A DNA stretch of 64,000 nt from Copromyces sp. CBS 386.78 (taxonomy: Eukaryota > Ascomycota > Sordariomycetes > Sordariales > Sordariaceae), in NCBI GenBank assembly GCA_030685235.1, contig MU839107.1:398020-462019 (forward strand), read 5' to 3'. Positions 13,207 to 23,334 of the stretch are shown here, piece by piece. How positions within the stretch are numbered: position 1 is the first letter of the stretch; the number at the start of each line of letters is the position of its first letter. The notes under the pieces were generated by a model. It saw only the letters and a list, made by a program, of their open reading frames with translations. It did not search any database and was not told the DNA's origin. Both the position numbers and the translations under genes were made by a program.

Positions 13207-14250
13207 CCGTAGCGGAAAAATCGGGCGGTCATCTAGGCTAGATGCCCGTATTCTAGGCCAGAGTTTTAGTCAGTTGGGATTGGCTGTCTAGCCTAGACTC
13301 AGAATCTAGCCTAAACGCCCAATGGAGGCCTGTAATTAGTTAAATCTATTTTAGTTATAGAAGAGATGATGGTTCCTTCTTTCCCAAAGTTCATTTCTTC
13401 CTACCCTATATTAAAGGAAAGAACGAAGCCCGGGTTCAATCAATTGGGCTAGTGGCTCAATAGTTCTTGTCGTCGTTATCTTCCTTGTAATCGCTAATTC
13501 AATTCCAACTAGTAACAGCTTTTTTTCTATTGCGCGAAAAGTTTCGCGTGCAGAAGTATCAATACCTTACCTTCATCCAGACTTTGAAGCTAAAGTCATA
13601 GACTACTAAAGATTACCGGAAAGATCACCAACTAATAAGGCGTTGTTCGGTGCACGCGGAAATGGCTTTCTGAAATGGAAATCGGGAAATCTGGGGGTGG
13701 TGGTCCGTGTAGGGTACTTCGAAAGAATTTGGGCAAATCTTTTTGCCAAAGTCACTCTTTTGGTGTACCTTCTAACAATTTCTAGCGATTTCCGAGCGTT
13801 TTCGAGCCTTCTGAAAATGCTTGGCACTTCATTTACTCCACCCCCCTGAATACGAGCATTGTGGTTGGTTGAAAATTATCTTGGCGGGCTAAATTTCAGA
13901 AAGTCGAGTTCATAATTTCGAGAGGTGCGGAAATAGTTTTCTGAATTCTTTAGGACTACGCTCGGACTATTTTGACGACCTTTTGTACCTCCCAACTGCC
14001 AAAATATTTTAGAAGGCCATTTCCGCGTGCGCCGAACAACGCCTAACCCCTATAGTAACCTTCTAGAAGGCCCCCATAGGGGTCTTAAGCTTTTACCATT
14101 TTACACCCAAATCTAACCAATCAGAGGCCTCCAATTTTCATCTAGCCTAGATTTGAAATCTAGCCTAGATAGCTAGACTGTGCTAGAATCACAGTCTAGG
14201 CTAGAGACCCCCCATCTAGCCTAGACACCCTCCTTATAATCCCGCTGCGG
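13207..14250. mobile_element. Non-autonomous TIR element A (1,044 bp including a nested insertion), TA flanks
   Basis: The left end reads TA|CCGTAGCGGAAAAATCGG (TA at 13205-13206). The right end reads TTATAATCCCGCTGCGG|TA (TA at 14251-14252). Read inward, both ends give CCG[T/C]AGCGG. Inside are several TCTAGGCTAGA-type subterminal motifs in both orientations. The element aligns end to end with the copy at 17204-17874, apart from a nested insertion at 13639-14043. It encodes nothing recognisable. Compared with that copy it carries many G-to-A and C-to-T changes, for example around 13332-13370, which suggests mild RIP. The ends match those of the 12.4 kb element at 30907, so it is probably mobilised by that family's transposase (inference). 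Confidence 0.85.
13639..14043. mobile_element. Nested MITE B (405 bp) inside element A, TAA target duplication
   Basis: The left end GGCGTTGTTCGGTGCACGCG and the inverted right end GGCGTTGTTCGGCGCACGCG match for about 35 bp with few mismatches (also GAAATGGC[T/C]TTCT). TAA lies on both sides (13636-13638 and 14044-14046). The sister copy of element A at 17204 lacks this block, so it is an insertion. A TAA duplication and short matched ends fit a PIF/Harbinger-like or Tc1-like MITE; the superfamily is not certain. The short open frame across it (13643-13849) is not considered a gene. Confidence 0.8.
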
Positions 14251-14252
14251 TA

Positions 14253-15223
14253 GCATGCCCGGTTTCAGAATGGAAAGCTGGACGCGAACGAAGCATTGCC
14301 AATAACAGCCAACCGAGAATAATTCACTCTTGGAGAGTCTATTGCCGCCGTTTTAATAGGAGGTTCACAAACATGGCCGTCATGATCGACGAGTGTCCCG
14401 GGAGTGATTTTAGGTACTAACACAAATCCCTAGAGGTACCTCCATCACCACCACGCCCTCATTACAAAACAAAAAATGGAAGGCAAGAAAAAAAGTCAAA
14501 GAAAGAGAATGCGCGATCCAGGACTCCAACCTGGGTCCTCCACCAATATCTGCTCATACACTTATACCCCCAAATTCGGTCTTTGAAAGTGGTTCGGCGG
14601 GGATTTCAACCCACATGCTCAACGAGAGATGGTTGGAAAGTAGTCCTCTAGTTCCTTTCCTTGTCCAGCCAGTCGCCGATCTCGCCTAGACGGGGTTATG
14701 CTCGCACAACTGTCTCACCGAGACACCTAGTTCTAAGGGGTGCATACCTCTAGTCCACCTCACACTCATTGGCAGAGACCGGCTGTTAATTATTACTTAT
14801 CAAGACGCACTGGCAGCTGGCAAGAGAACACATGACGGTTCCGTGGTAGGGTATGGTAAGCCACCACTTAGACCATACTCAGTATGCCCTCAATATACCG
14901 CCCGAAGAACACCCAAATGTCCAAAGGCCAAAGCATGAACCTAATACCGAAACAGGGTTAGAAAAAGGGAGGCTACAGTATCGTATTCACCTAGAGAACC
15001 ATACGACTGCCCGTCCCTGAGACATAGCCAAAATCGACACAGTCAGGAAGATGAGTGGGGAATACTTGGAAACCGGATATTCAATATCTCGACATTTGCA
15101 CAGCTTAGGGCTTTTGTCATAGATCTCCTCCGGCGCCCGAAGTTGACACCGGACTAAAAATATTGGTTGAACTATATATACGGCGGTTAAGACCTATCTA
15201 CCTACCTTACGCTCACTACGAAG
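14253..15223. other. No gene recognised; tRNA-like T-arm fragments
   Basis: Two stretches near 14517-14555 and 14597-14625 fold, on the minus strand, as T-arm-like hairpins (CCAGG...CCTGG and GGGTTGAAATCCC). Neither has a matching acceptor stem or D-arm nearby. The rest has no supported coding sequence. Confidence 0.4.
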
Positions 15224-15960
15224 ATGTCGGTAGTGAATTTGCGGGATACGCTCGAAGCCCTATGCAAACAACTAGTCCCTGTCCCAAATTCGAACCGCTC
15301 GGCAGTTCGGTTCAAGGATCCGAATACTTAAGACTTTATAAGTTCCAACGAAACAATCCTCGCCTTATTCTTCAATCAGGGGGCTCTCAGTACCTACTAA
15401 GGTACATACATAAACCGAAACGAGGCCTCCGAAGTCCACAATGCCCTTTACCAGCACCTTTTGGGTGAGTCAGTCCCTATTTAGGAAGCAGAGGATGCCG
15501 ATTACGAAGAGCTGGGAAATGAGGAGAAGGAGAAGCGTCTGAAAGAGATTGAGGATAAAGCCCGGCACCTACAGGCACGCGGTTTTGTTGTGTCGCAACT
15601 GCAGAAGCAAGGAGAAGGGCACCCTTTCAGCCGTACAATCACCGACAAGGAGCTGATTTACAGCGCCATGAAAGAATTCGGCCGTAATGTCGACGTCAAC
15701 CAAGAGTGTCCAGACACTCGGCACTCCTGACTCTCTGGGTCTTCGTGCCAATGCTGGCCAACATCCTACCTGTACTTTACGGTATCGAGCACTTCGCGGT
15801 CATCTGGGACAACGTGAGGCAAGGCTGGCAGGCTCTTCCTGTATTCACGAACACCAAATCGAGCGACTCTCCACCCTACGGGGGCCTATGCTCCCATGAA
15901 GCTTGGAGAGAGAGATATTCAGAAGCCAGGCTAGCTTCATTCGGGCCTATCAAGGGCTGA
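15224..15960 (+). pseudogene. Unidentified gene relic with in-frame TAA/TAG stops
   Basis: From the ATG at 15224 (MSVVNLRDTLEALCKQLVPV...) one frame runs about 168 codons to a TGA at about 15727-15729. It is interrupted only by two TAA and one TAG, which can derive from CAA/CAG (or TGG) by C-to-T or G-to-A change. Its composition is protein-like: a charged helix (EELGNEEKEKRLKEIEDKA) is followed by an ordinary soluble segment. Sequence resembling a continuation (LPVLYGIEHFAVIWDN... to FGPIKG) lies in another frame up to 15960, so a frameshift is also likely. I do not recognise the family. Confidence 0.5.
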
Positions 15961-17203
15961 AATGGAAGAAATTAAACCTGGAATACAGGAGGTTTAAGAG
16001 GAAACGAATTGTTTGAAGATATCTGTTTAGCGTGAGCTGATATTTGAAGGATCAAATCTCGTCATTCAAAACATATCAGCCGGACAACGGATTATCTCGA
16101 GGGATAAAAGGCGAAGTCTTTCATCTGAAGCTTGATCTTCCCGCACTATCACTGGCACCACCACCACTACCACCACCAACAACATCGCCGCCGTCGCCCA
16201 TCCGGAGCATCACCACCCGCTGATGTCGAAGTTACCTAGTGGGGAATTCGGCCTCTTCAACTTTCTGTGTGACCAATGTCAACGTCTTGTTGGTCAAGGC
16301 GGCCTTGACTTTACTAGCTAACCGGGCGTGCTTAAGATGGACCCGGTGGATCTTCATGTCGGGGATACCGTGGAGGGGTAAACCTCCTCCCCGTTGGGGA
16401 GTATCAATGGGGTATTCATTCCCCGAGACAAAAAGAAGTCCTGCGACTGTTGGACGATCTTGTCAGTCGTCCCTGCGGCCCTTTTCTGGTGCTGTCGGGG
16501 TGGTAGTCATCGTCTTCCGCTTCGTAGGTGTTTTGGGTGCGTCTGTTGGGTGCGGATCTGCTCCCTGGTCGGTAACGATGACTGGCCTATCCTGGGTACG
16601 AGCCGTGAAGCTTAGAGGCTCTCCTGTCCCCCAATTGGGTAGATCGCAAAACGCTTCTTGCGGGCCCCATTCCTCCTCCGGGATCCTAAACTTCCCACTT
16701 TTGCCAGGCATCTCAAGACCATGAGGGGATCTGCTCCATACGGTATTCGGCCAGGCAAACTTCCCATGGTACGCCTGAGAGCACTGGTAAATGTCGTTTC
16801 TTTCCTTTGGTCCCATTAGCCTCGTAATTGACCGTGCCTGGGTTACTCGCTTCGTTTCAATGAAGAATATTCTTGCCGCTTCTAAGACCTAGAAACCGCA
16901 AGTCCAAGTCGACTACTGGGTAGGAAACCTTATGTTCAACCACTGTCGTTGGGCGCTTAGGTCAACCCTTTCTCCGCTTCTGCTGTAGATGCCGTGGTGA
17001 GAGGCCTGCCGGTGATGGCCCCTTGGCCAGATATGGTCCTTTGTATGTCTGGATGCAGCATCCACCATTTGAAACTCCACTCCTCCTCTATCTCTCGGAG
17101 ACCACTGATCTGAGCCGCGGTTATTTTTGGGCCGAACACGTACAAGTCTGGGCTGGCACTGTCGTAAATGTCCTTCCCGGTGAAGTCACTGACGTCAAAC
17201 CTA

Positions 17204-17874
17204 CCGTAGCGGAAAAATCGGGCGGTCATCTAGGCTAGATGCTCTATTCTAGGCTAGAGTCTTAGTTAGTTGGGATTGGGTGTCTAGGCTAGACTTCAAA
17301 TCTAGGCTAGACGAAAAATGGAAGCCTCTGATTGGTTAGATCCATTTTGGTGATGGGGGAGATGATGGTTCCTTCTTTTCCGAAGTTCATTTTCTCCCAC
17401 CCTATATCAAAGGAAAGAACGAAGCCCGGTTTCAATCAATTGGGCCAGTGGCTTAATGGTTCTTGTCGTCACTATCTTCCTTGTGATCGCCAATTCGATT
17501 CCAACTAGTGACAGCTTTTTTTCCGTTGTGCGAAAAGTTTCGCGCGCGGAAGTATAAATGCCCTTATCCGGGCGCGGAAGTGCAAATGCCTTCATCCGGA
17601 TTTTGAAGTCAAAATCTTAAACGGCTAGAGGTACCAAAAGGACCACTAAGAAGACCCCAATCAAAGACGGGACCCTTAGAAGAACCTTTAGAAGGCCTTA
17701 TAGGGGTCTTTGGCTTTTATTATTTTGCACCAAAATCCGACCAATCAAAGGCCTTCATTTTTCGTCTAGCCTAGATTTGAAGTCTAGCCTAGATAGCCAG
17801 ACTGTGCTAGAATCACAGTCTGGCCTAGACACCCCCTATCTAGCCTAGACACCCTCCTTATAATCCCGCTGCGG
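17204..17874. mobile_element. Non-autonomous TIR element A' (671 bp), TA target duplication
   Basis: The left end is TA|CCGTAGCGGAAAAATCGG (TA at 17202-17203) and the right end is AATCCCGCTGCGG|TA (TA at 17875-17876). Inner inverted repeats include TCTAGGCTAGACTTCAAATC and TGATTGGT in matching order from both ends. This is the cleaner copy of the element at 13207. The TA duplication is independently supported because removing the element plus one TA restores a reading frame on the minus strand. Confidence 0.9.
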
Positions 17875-17877
17875 TAG

Positions 17878-18232
17878 AGTTGCGTTCGGTCGCCTAGTAT
17901 GCCAGTAATAGTAAGAAGTTTATATGGCAGTAAGCAATAGTATACTGCCGTGATTTTTGCGTTCGGCTATTTTCCAGTAAAAATCTGCAAGTTGATATAG
18001 GTCGCTGCACTTCCTCCAACTCCCCCAATGGCCTGCATCTGACCAATCAGAAGGCTAGAAATCGTTAGAGATCTTACTACTTTCTTCGCTTTCATACTAC
18101 TTCAAACCCCATATTTATACCAGTATGAAAGTACTGCATTACTATTGCATTACTGTTGATAGCCTGCAGCGAAATCGCTGTATAGTAATGCAACCTCTAC
18201 GATACTGGCATACTGGGCGACCGAACGCAACT
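17878..18232. mobile_element. MITE C (355 bp) inserted at the right flank of element A'
   Basis: The ends are AGTTGCGTTCGGTCGCCTAG and, inverted, AGTTGCGTTCGGTCGCCCAG, followed by TATGCCAGTA in both; the match extends for about 30 bp. TAG precedes (17875-17877) and follows (18233-18235). The left TAG overlaps the TA duplicated by element A', so this element landed on the edge of the earlier one. It has no coding capacity. The 3 bp TAG duplication differs from the TAA of MITE B; both fit TNA-type targets. Confidence 0.85.
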
Positions 18233-18338
18233 TAGAGGTATCCTGCGACTTGAGGTCTATACCGGCGTTGTCCCAGAGCATTGCTGTAAATGCTCTCAGG
18301 TCGAAAATACTGTTCAGTATATTGTCAGGAGGCGCCAT

Positions 18339-19847
18339 TGTTACTGTTCAATTGGCGTGTTTTTGTAGGTGGGTTGTTGTTTGGAAGGTAGGCGTGGCCG
18401 AACAGAATATGGTCCACTCGCGGGGAACAAATTACGCGAGTCCACCGCCAAGCAGCGCTTTCGGGGTTGGGAGCATCACCACCCACTCGCCCTTTGGCCA
18501 TACGGTCATTGCACGGCCCACGCTTATCTTGATGCCCGCATCCCTAATCGCGCAGACCTTCACCGAGGCGACCGAAACTTTTGGTGAAAGTCTTGATACG
18601 GTATTTAAGGTATGTTTGGTTCGACAAGCAACGGGCGTTGGCCGTCGATGATCCAAGGCGCGACAAAACCTTGGATCAAAACGGATTCGATGAGTTGATA
18701 CCTAGGCCAGTACATCCGAAAGATCGGCGACCCTAGTACTACCAAAGTCGTTATCTTAGCGGCCTCTTCTACGGCTGCTCCACGCTGGGTACGGCCTTTC
18801 AACTACCTACAGGTACGACCCCAAGCCGTACCCTAACGGCCTGAAGGAGAAAGACGAATATCGACCCTCCCCCACGCTTCCATTGCCTCCCAGACAGCCT
18901 GGTGGTCTGGCAATACCGCGGACAATGGGTGGTGTCTTGCGATGAGGCTGGCAACTTGGTGCCGCACTCTCAACAGCGCTTCGGCAATGCGCGTTGACTT
19001 CCACTATCTCCGACTTCCCCGTCGTTTCCCACCTCACCTGCTCACGGCTCCGCACACGGCGGCTCATATGTCTTCTTCTGCCTTTGTGAAGGTTCAGCGG
19101 TGCGCCTTCTGGAGAACATCCGTGCCTGTCCAAGCCCAGGGAACCGCCGAGCAGATCCTTCCAACCAGAAAACCTTATCGAGTGTGTTCTATGTCTCGTT
19201 CCCTTCGCCCCAAATTGCCAGTACCTTATAGAAGCGGAGTTTTTGGTCCCTGGAAGGACATGGAGTCCAAACCGGCGAGCGGGAAGGCATGGGTTGTTGC
19301 AGAAGAGATACCAGAGATGTCAGGGGCTAAAAGGCGGTAGAGGTAGCGTTTCCTCATGTCCTGTGTACATACCTATATATCTGATGTTTTGTTTTCCACA
19401 TGTGCTTGGGTACCTCTAAGGTACGGTACCTGTACAGGACGTGCTGATTTCCATGTTGTTGCGGTGCTGGACATGAACTTTATTTGGCTCGGTTCCGCGC
19501 TTCTGCTCATGAGTCATGGTAACATGTGTCAGTTTGGTTCGGAATGAGAAAGAACGGAGTGTCAGAGCTGGACGCATACCATGTCTGTAGGGGTATAAGG
19601 GCAAAGGCGTATCTCTCAACTGGAAGCCGTCCAAGGTGTCACTCTTCCTGCCATAACCGATTAGTCTAGGTGACCACGGACACATGATGTGTACATTGCA
19701 TGTATTTGATAGAGATATTTACTTGTAGAGTTGACGTCGTCTTTGACAGGCAGGGCATGACCGAACTCTCCATCAACTGGGATCTGTCGGCCTCTCAGGT
19801 TCTCTCCATCTCTTTCCGCCTTCGTACGCCGTGCTTCAACCTGACAA
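18339..19847. other. Decayed sequence, no intact gene
   Basis: Open fragments on both strands, such as a minus-strand run around 18432-18656 and a plus-strand run around 18860-19340, have protein-like stretches but no coherent start, splice pattern or family. They probably belong to the same graveyard as the flanking relics. The stretch 19350-19847 shows nothing I can support. Confidence 0.4.
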
Positions 19848-21219
19848 CTATTCCTCCCGCTCGTTGTCCTGCTCCGGTTCGTTATCTTCCACCGCGGTCC
19901 ACGGCTTCCATTCCAACGCCAACATCCTATTTTCATCCCAAGCCATAACCGCAGTCTTCAGCTCAATTTCCCAACCCGCCCACAGCTTCGCCAATGCGAC
20001 CCGAAGATCTTCTCCCGCGCTATGATGTTCCTGTGGGCTCATCTCGCACTCTTTCGGTTTCTTATCGACAGGACAGTTATACCAAGGCCTTCCAACGACC
20101 TCCTCGCCATGGGACTTGAGGAGAAAGTTGCGGAATGGCAGGTATGCCATGTCAAGCGAGTGACTCTTTGATGGCTCGAGTGGGAATGGCAAGCGGGAGT
20201 CGACCAGTTCGAGCCAGGAGTTGTAGTAGGTCGGGAGCCATGCGCAGGTGCACTGCTTCACAAGACTCGTGCTCGTGCCGGATTTGGTACTTGATGCTGG
20301 AGACTCATTGCCGGGTTCCGTTTCGGTAGACTCGTCGATGTCTATCAGCGTAGGTTGAGTGGGGATATCTAGTAGATTGTCTTCTGGAAAATGGCTTTCG
20401 TCGAAGAGGAGATCGTTTAGATGTCTCCGAAGTAGAGGTCGTTGAGCTGGGCGCGAAATTTATGGCGGAGATGTGTGAGTCCAGCTGTGAAGAGTGGATG
20501 TTAGCTCGACTTGATCTACTAGATCTCCAGATCGACTTTGAAAAGTGTTATTGGGGCGTGATTAGACTTACCAAGAACCCGCATTAACGGACTACCCCCA
20601 GTGACATGCAGGTAAGTTGTCAGACCCTCCGCTTGCCCGAGGAGCGCTCCTTGCTGAGCTTCCAAATTCCAGAAAGATCCCTTGTGCTTTCGGACGAGCT
20701 CAAGCCCAAGCTTCGTAAAGGTAACATGATCACCACAGAAGTACGCGCACTTCATCAGCGTCCACTTACAGGCCAAGTCCTCATTGTCAAGCCTCGCAGC
20801 GGCAGAAGCCAACCAATGCTCAAGAGCCTTTCGGAGCGGGGAGCTGTCCTTGAAGGAGGAGGACCACTGCGCCAGATGTTACGGTGCAGGCAGCGGAGAA
20901 TAAGGAAGAAGGTGGAAACATCATCGTAATGAATCCTGAGCTTGATGGGATCATGGGAAAGCCACTCTTCTAGAGGCAGGCGTCTGAGCTCGCTGTCAAA
21001 CCGGGAGCTATGCTGGCGGAGGAGGCAAGAGCGGATGAGGAAGTTGCGCGAGTCATGTTCGTCGCCGACGGTGAGGAGGAGGTCGCCGTCTTTGTCGAAG
21101 ATGATGTCTGGCGATCCAGACAGGAAGGACTCGACCAACGGGTCGTCTTTGTAGGCTTCAAGAGCTGAGCGGAGGTGGTCATAGCAATCGGGCATGGCCG
21201 GGGTGTTGGGTTGCGACAT
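19848..21219 (-). pseudogene. Frameshifted BTB/POZ-like paralogue of the gene at 21755
   Basis: The ATG at 21219 (MSQPNTPAMPDCYDHLRSAL...) opens a BTB/POZ-like segment (IIFDKDGDLLLTVGDEHDSR, then FLIRSCLLRQHSSRF...), read until about residue 115 (FFLILRCLHRN). The frame then jumps near 20,825-20,880 to a segment beginning ALEHWLASAAARLDNEDLAC, and about 24 residues present in the paralogue are missing. A good intron follows (donor GTAAGT just below 20572, GCTAAC branch, CACAG acceptor). A second frameshift occurs near LNDLYFGD / HLNDLLFDESHF. The last part (CTCAWLPTYYNSWLELVD...) matches CTCSWLPAYFDTWKRVME of the plus-strand neighbour and ends at 19848. No standard intron of usable size explains the jumps, so decay or sequence error is likely. 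Confidence 0.65.
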
Positions 21220-21754
21220 TGCTGAAAAGAGGGATGGTGTGATATGCTCGTGACTGTGTCAAGAAGCAGGATGGCGCGCTGTTTGGAAAGGTACAGGCAG
21301 TAGAGAAGGGTTGGTTGTTGCTGACCAAAGGTTCTTGAGCGTCGACGAGTATATAGTAGTAGGCAGCTGACTGGAGTTGCCGGAGAAAAGGTTGCCTGCC
21401 TGGCCAGGATGGACAAAAGAGAAGGCGGGAGAAATATTGCGAGGAAGGTATTACCTCCCGAGGCGCTACTCTTCCCTTCACTCGACCTTTCCGGCGCGTC
21501 AATTCAGCAGTGTCAGAAGCGCTGGAGGGAAGTATGACACTCCAGCCTTATATAGAGGTACCTACTACTTCTCAATTTTTTCCATTTCCCAACATTTCGA
21601 GACGCGCATCTCTTCCCTTCGTTGATCCCACTACCATCACGCCTCCTTTCTCGCCGCCGCCTACCTTCTTTTTACTCCCTCTATTGCTTCGAACGAAGCC
21701 CCAGGAAACCCTCTTCAACGGTATTATCAATCCTTCGTCTCCAAATCCAGCAAA
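21220..21754. promoter_or_regulatory. Divergent intergenic region between two BTB-like paralogues
   Basis: The 535 bp between the two opposed start codons must hold the upstream signals of both. CT-rich stretches (about 21600-21690, plus) lead into the ATG at 21755, whose context is TCCAGCAAAATG. A TATATAG sequence sits near 21549. No defined operator is recognisable. Confidence 0.45.
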
Positions 21755-23334
21755 ATGAGCGAGCAAGTCCCTTCGCAGAGCACCTCGTCCAGCGCCTGCT
21801 CCTCTTGGTCTTTTGATTGGCGTTTGCACCAGAGTTTCTACCGAACTGAAGAGCCCGTCCTCTTTGACCGCGATGGCGATACCACCATCGTCACTACTAC
21901 CTCTCCCGGTGTCAATACCCAGCGAATGTTCCGGATCCAATCGCGTCACCTATACCTGAACTCCTCATTCTACAAGAGGCTCTTCAGCGATAGGTGTATC
22001 CGGAACATTCCCAGAACGGACGATCACCTGAGGCTCTTCAAGATCACCCTCTCGGACGTCGATACTGAGGCGCTCTTCCTGATCCTCTGCGCCTGCCACA
22101 GCGGCCACATGACCATCCCCGCTTCGAATGTGAACTTCCTCGACTTCGTGCTCCGGATCGCAAAGACGGCGCACGACTTGGAGTTCAACATCGGCATGGC
22201 GGATCCGGCTTCAAACACAGCCCCGCTGTCGCAGTTTGCGCGAGCATGGCTTTTGGATCGGAACCCCAGGATCATCGTTGGGAACAATGTTGATCGGTGG
22301 AAGCTCGTCAAGGCGGCCTTCTACTTCAGTCAACGGCATGCTTTCTGGCAGCTGAGCGTTGACCTGACCAAGAGACTGCGGGACCCCTTCTGGGCTCACC
22401 TGGCAGGAGACATCCGACGCGGTCTGAACCTGCACGTTGAGAACGTGTTGACGAGCGAGGAGGAGACCATCATCGGTAAGTCCACCCACAACCTTACCAC
22501 CTCATAGAACCGCCAGCTTCTTCCTCCGCTTCTGTCCATGAATGGCAGTGACCGAGCACTAATACAGGTACCCATTCCTCTTGAACAGAAGAAATGGACC
22601 ACTTCCCCACCCCAGCCATCCGCCTTCTCTTCCTCTTCTACAAGGTCCTCTACCGCGAAGCGCCCTTTCCGCCCTACCGTATTATACCCCTGCCCGTCTC
22701 TCAGCTTCCAGCCAGAGTTACAGAGAATCTGTCCGACGCCACAAAGGCCATGTGGGACGCTCAAGTACGAGAAGAGTCCTCGCAGGCCTGTACTTGCTCC
22801 TGGCTCCCAGCGTACTTTGATACCTGGAAGAGAGTTATGGAACTGCACTTGGACATACCTCTATTCCCTGAAGGCGTTACGGAAAGCAGATCCCGCAGGG
22901 TCCTCGGCTGGATTTTATTGCGGCTTAGCCGTGACGAGGTTTTTAAGCCGTGGGATAGTTGCCTGCCTGGGCAGGAGCCAGCGTGTAGTTTGGCCAATGG
23001 ACGAGTGGGACATGAGGAGAAGGCGAGGGAGTTGGTTAGGAGGTTGAGACGTTGTTTGTGGGCTTGGTCCGCGGATGGGGATAGGGATCCGGTTGAGGAC
23101 TCCGAGCCTGACTCAGATCCGGTTGAGCAGAATGACGTTATGGGGTACACCGGGGTCCAGCACAACGAAGTCGAGGGGCCCGATGCTCAGTATCCCAACC
23201 CCGTGTACCGACTGCCACATGGAAACCCCAACATCGATATGCCCGAGGACGAGCAGACTCGAAACCGCGACCCTGAGGACTTCGTAATCCTACAACCATC
23301 ATATCCTGAGGACGCCGACCAAGGCGTACAGTAG
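21755..23334 (+). CDS. BTB/POZ-like domain protein, 488 aa, two exons
   Basis: Exon 1 is 21755-22475 and exon 2 is 22589-23334. The donor is GTAAGT at 22476. The acceptor is the second AG (GAACAG, ending 22588), chosen because the earlier one (ACAG ending 22567) leads at once to a stop; the join gives ...TIIGEEMDHFPTP.... Residues about 30-115 look like a fungal BTB/POZ fold: a VLFDRDGDTTIV strand pair, FRIQSRHLYLNSSFYKRLFS, then LSDVDTEALFLILCACHSG. The middle (about 130-235) is helical. Exon 2 holds a Cys-containing CTCSWLPAYFDTWKRVMELH segment shared with the opposing pseudogene. The C-terminus is acidic and Asn/Pro-rich. BTB domains usually mediate dimerisation or cullin-3 binding; no such partner is shown here. 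Confidence 0.75.

Larger units (their letters stand above)
16230..18338 (-). pseudogene. Unidentified gene relic split by two transposable elements
   Basis: The minus-strand frame starts at an ATG at 18338 (MAPPDNILNSIFDLRAFTAM...) with an in-frame TGA just upstream. It is broken after residue 35 by inserted DNA. If 17878-18232 (with one TAG) and 17204-17874 (with one TA) are removed, the codons rejoin in frame as ...SQDTS|RFDVSDFTGKD..., and the frame runs on through SPDLYVFGPKITAAQISG. Further on there are at least two frameshifts (near 16,965 and 16,860) and a stop near 16,463, before a last open segment that reaches about 16,230. The reading frame is clearly that of a once-functional protein but matches no family I know. 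There is no sign that it is still functional. Confidence 0.65.

Noticed and set aside
14517..14625. Two T-arm-like hairpins suggesting tRNA genes on the minus strand
   Set aside because: Loops read TTGGAGT/TTGAAAT instead of TTCRANY, and no acceptor stem, D-arm or anticodon arm fits.
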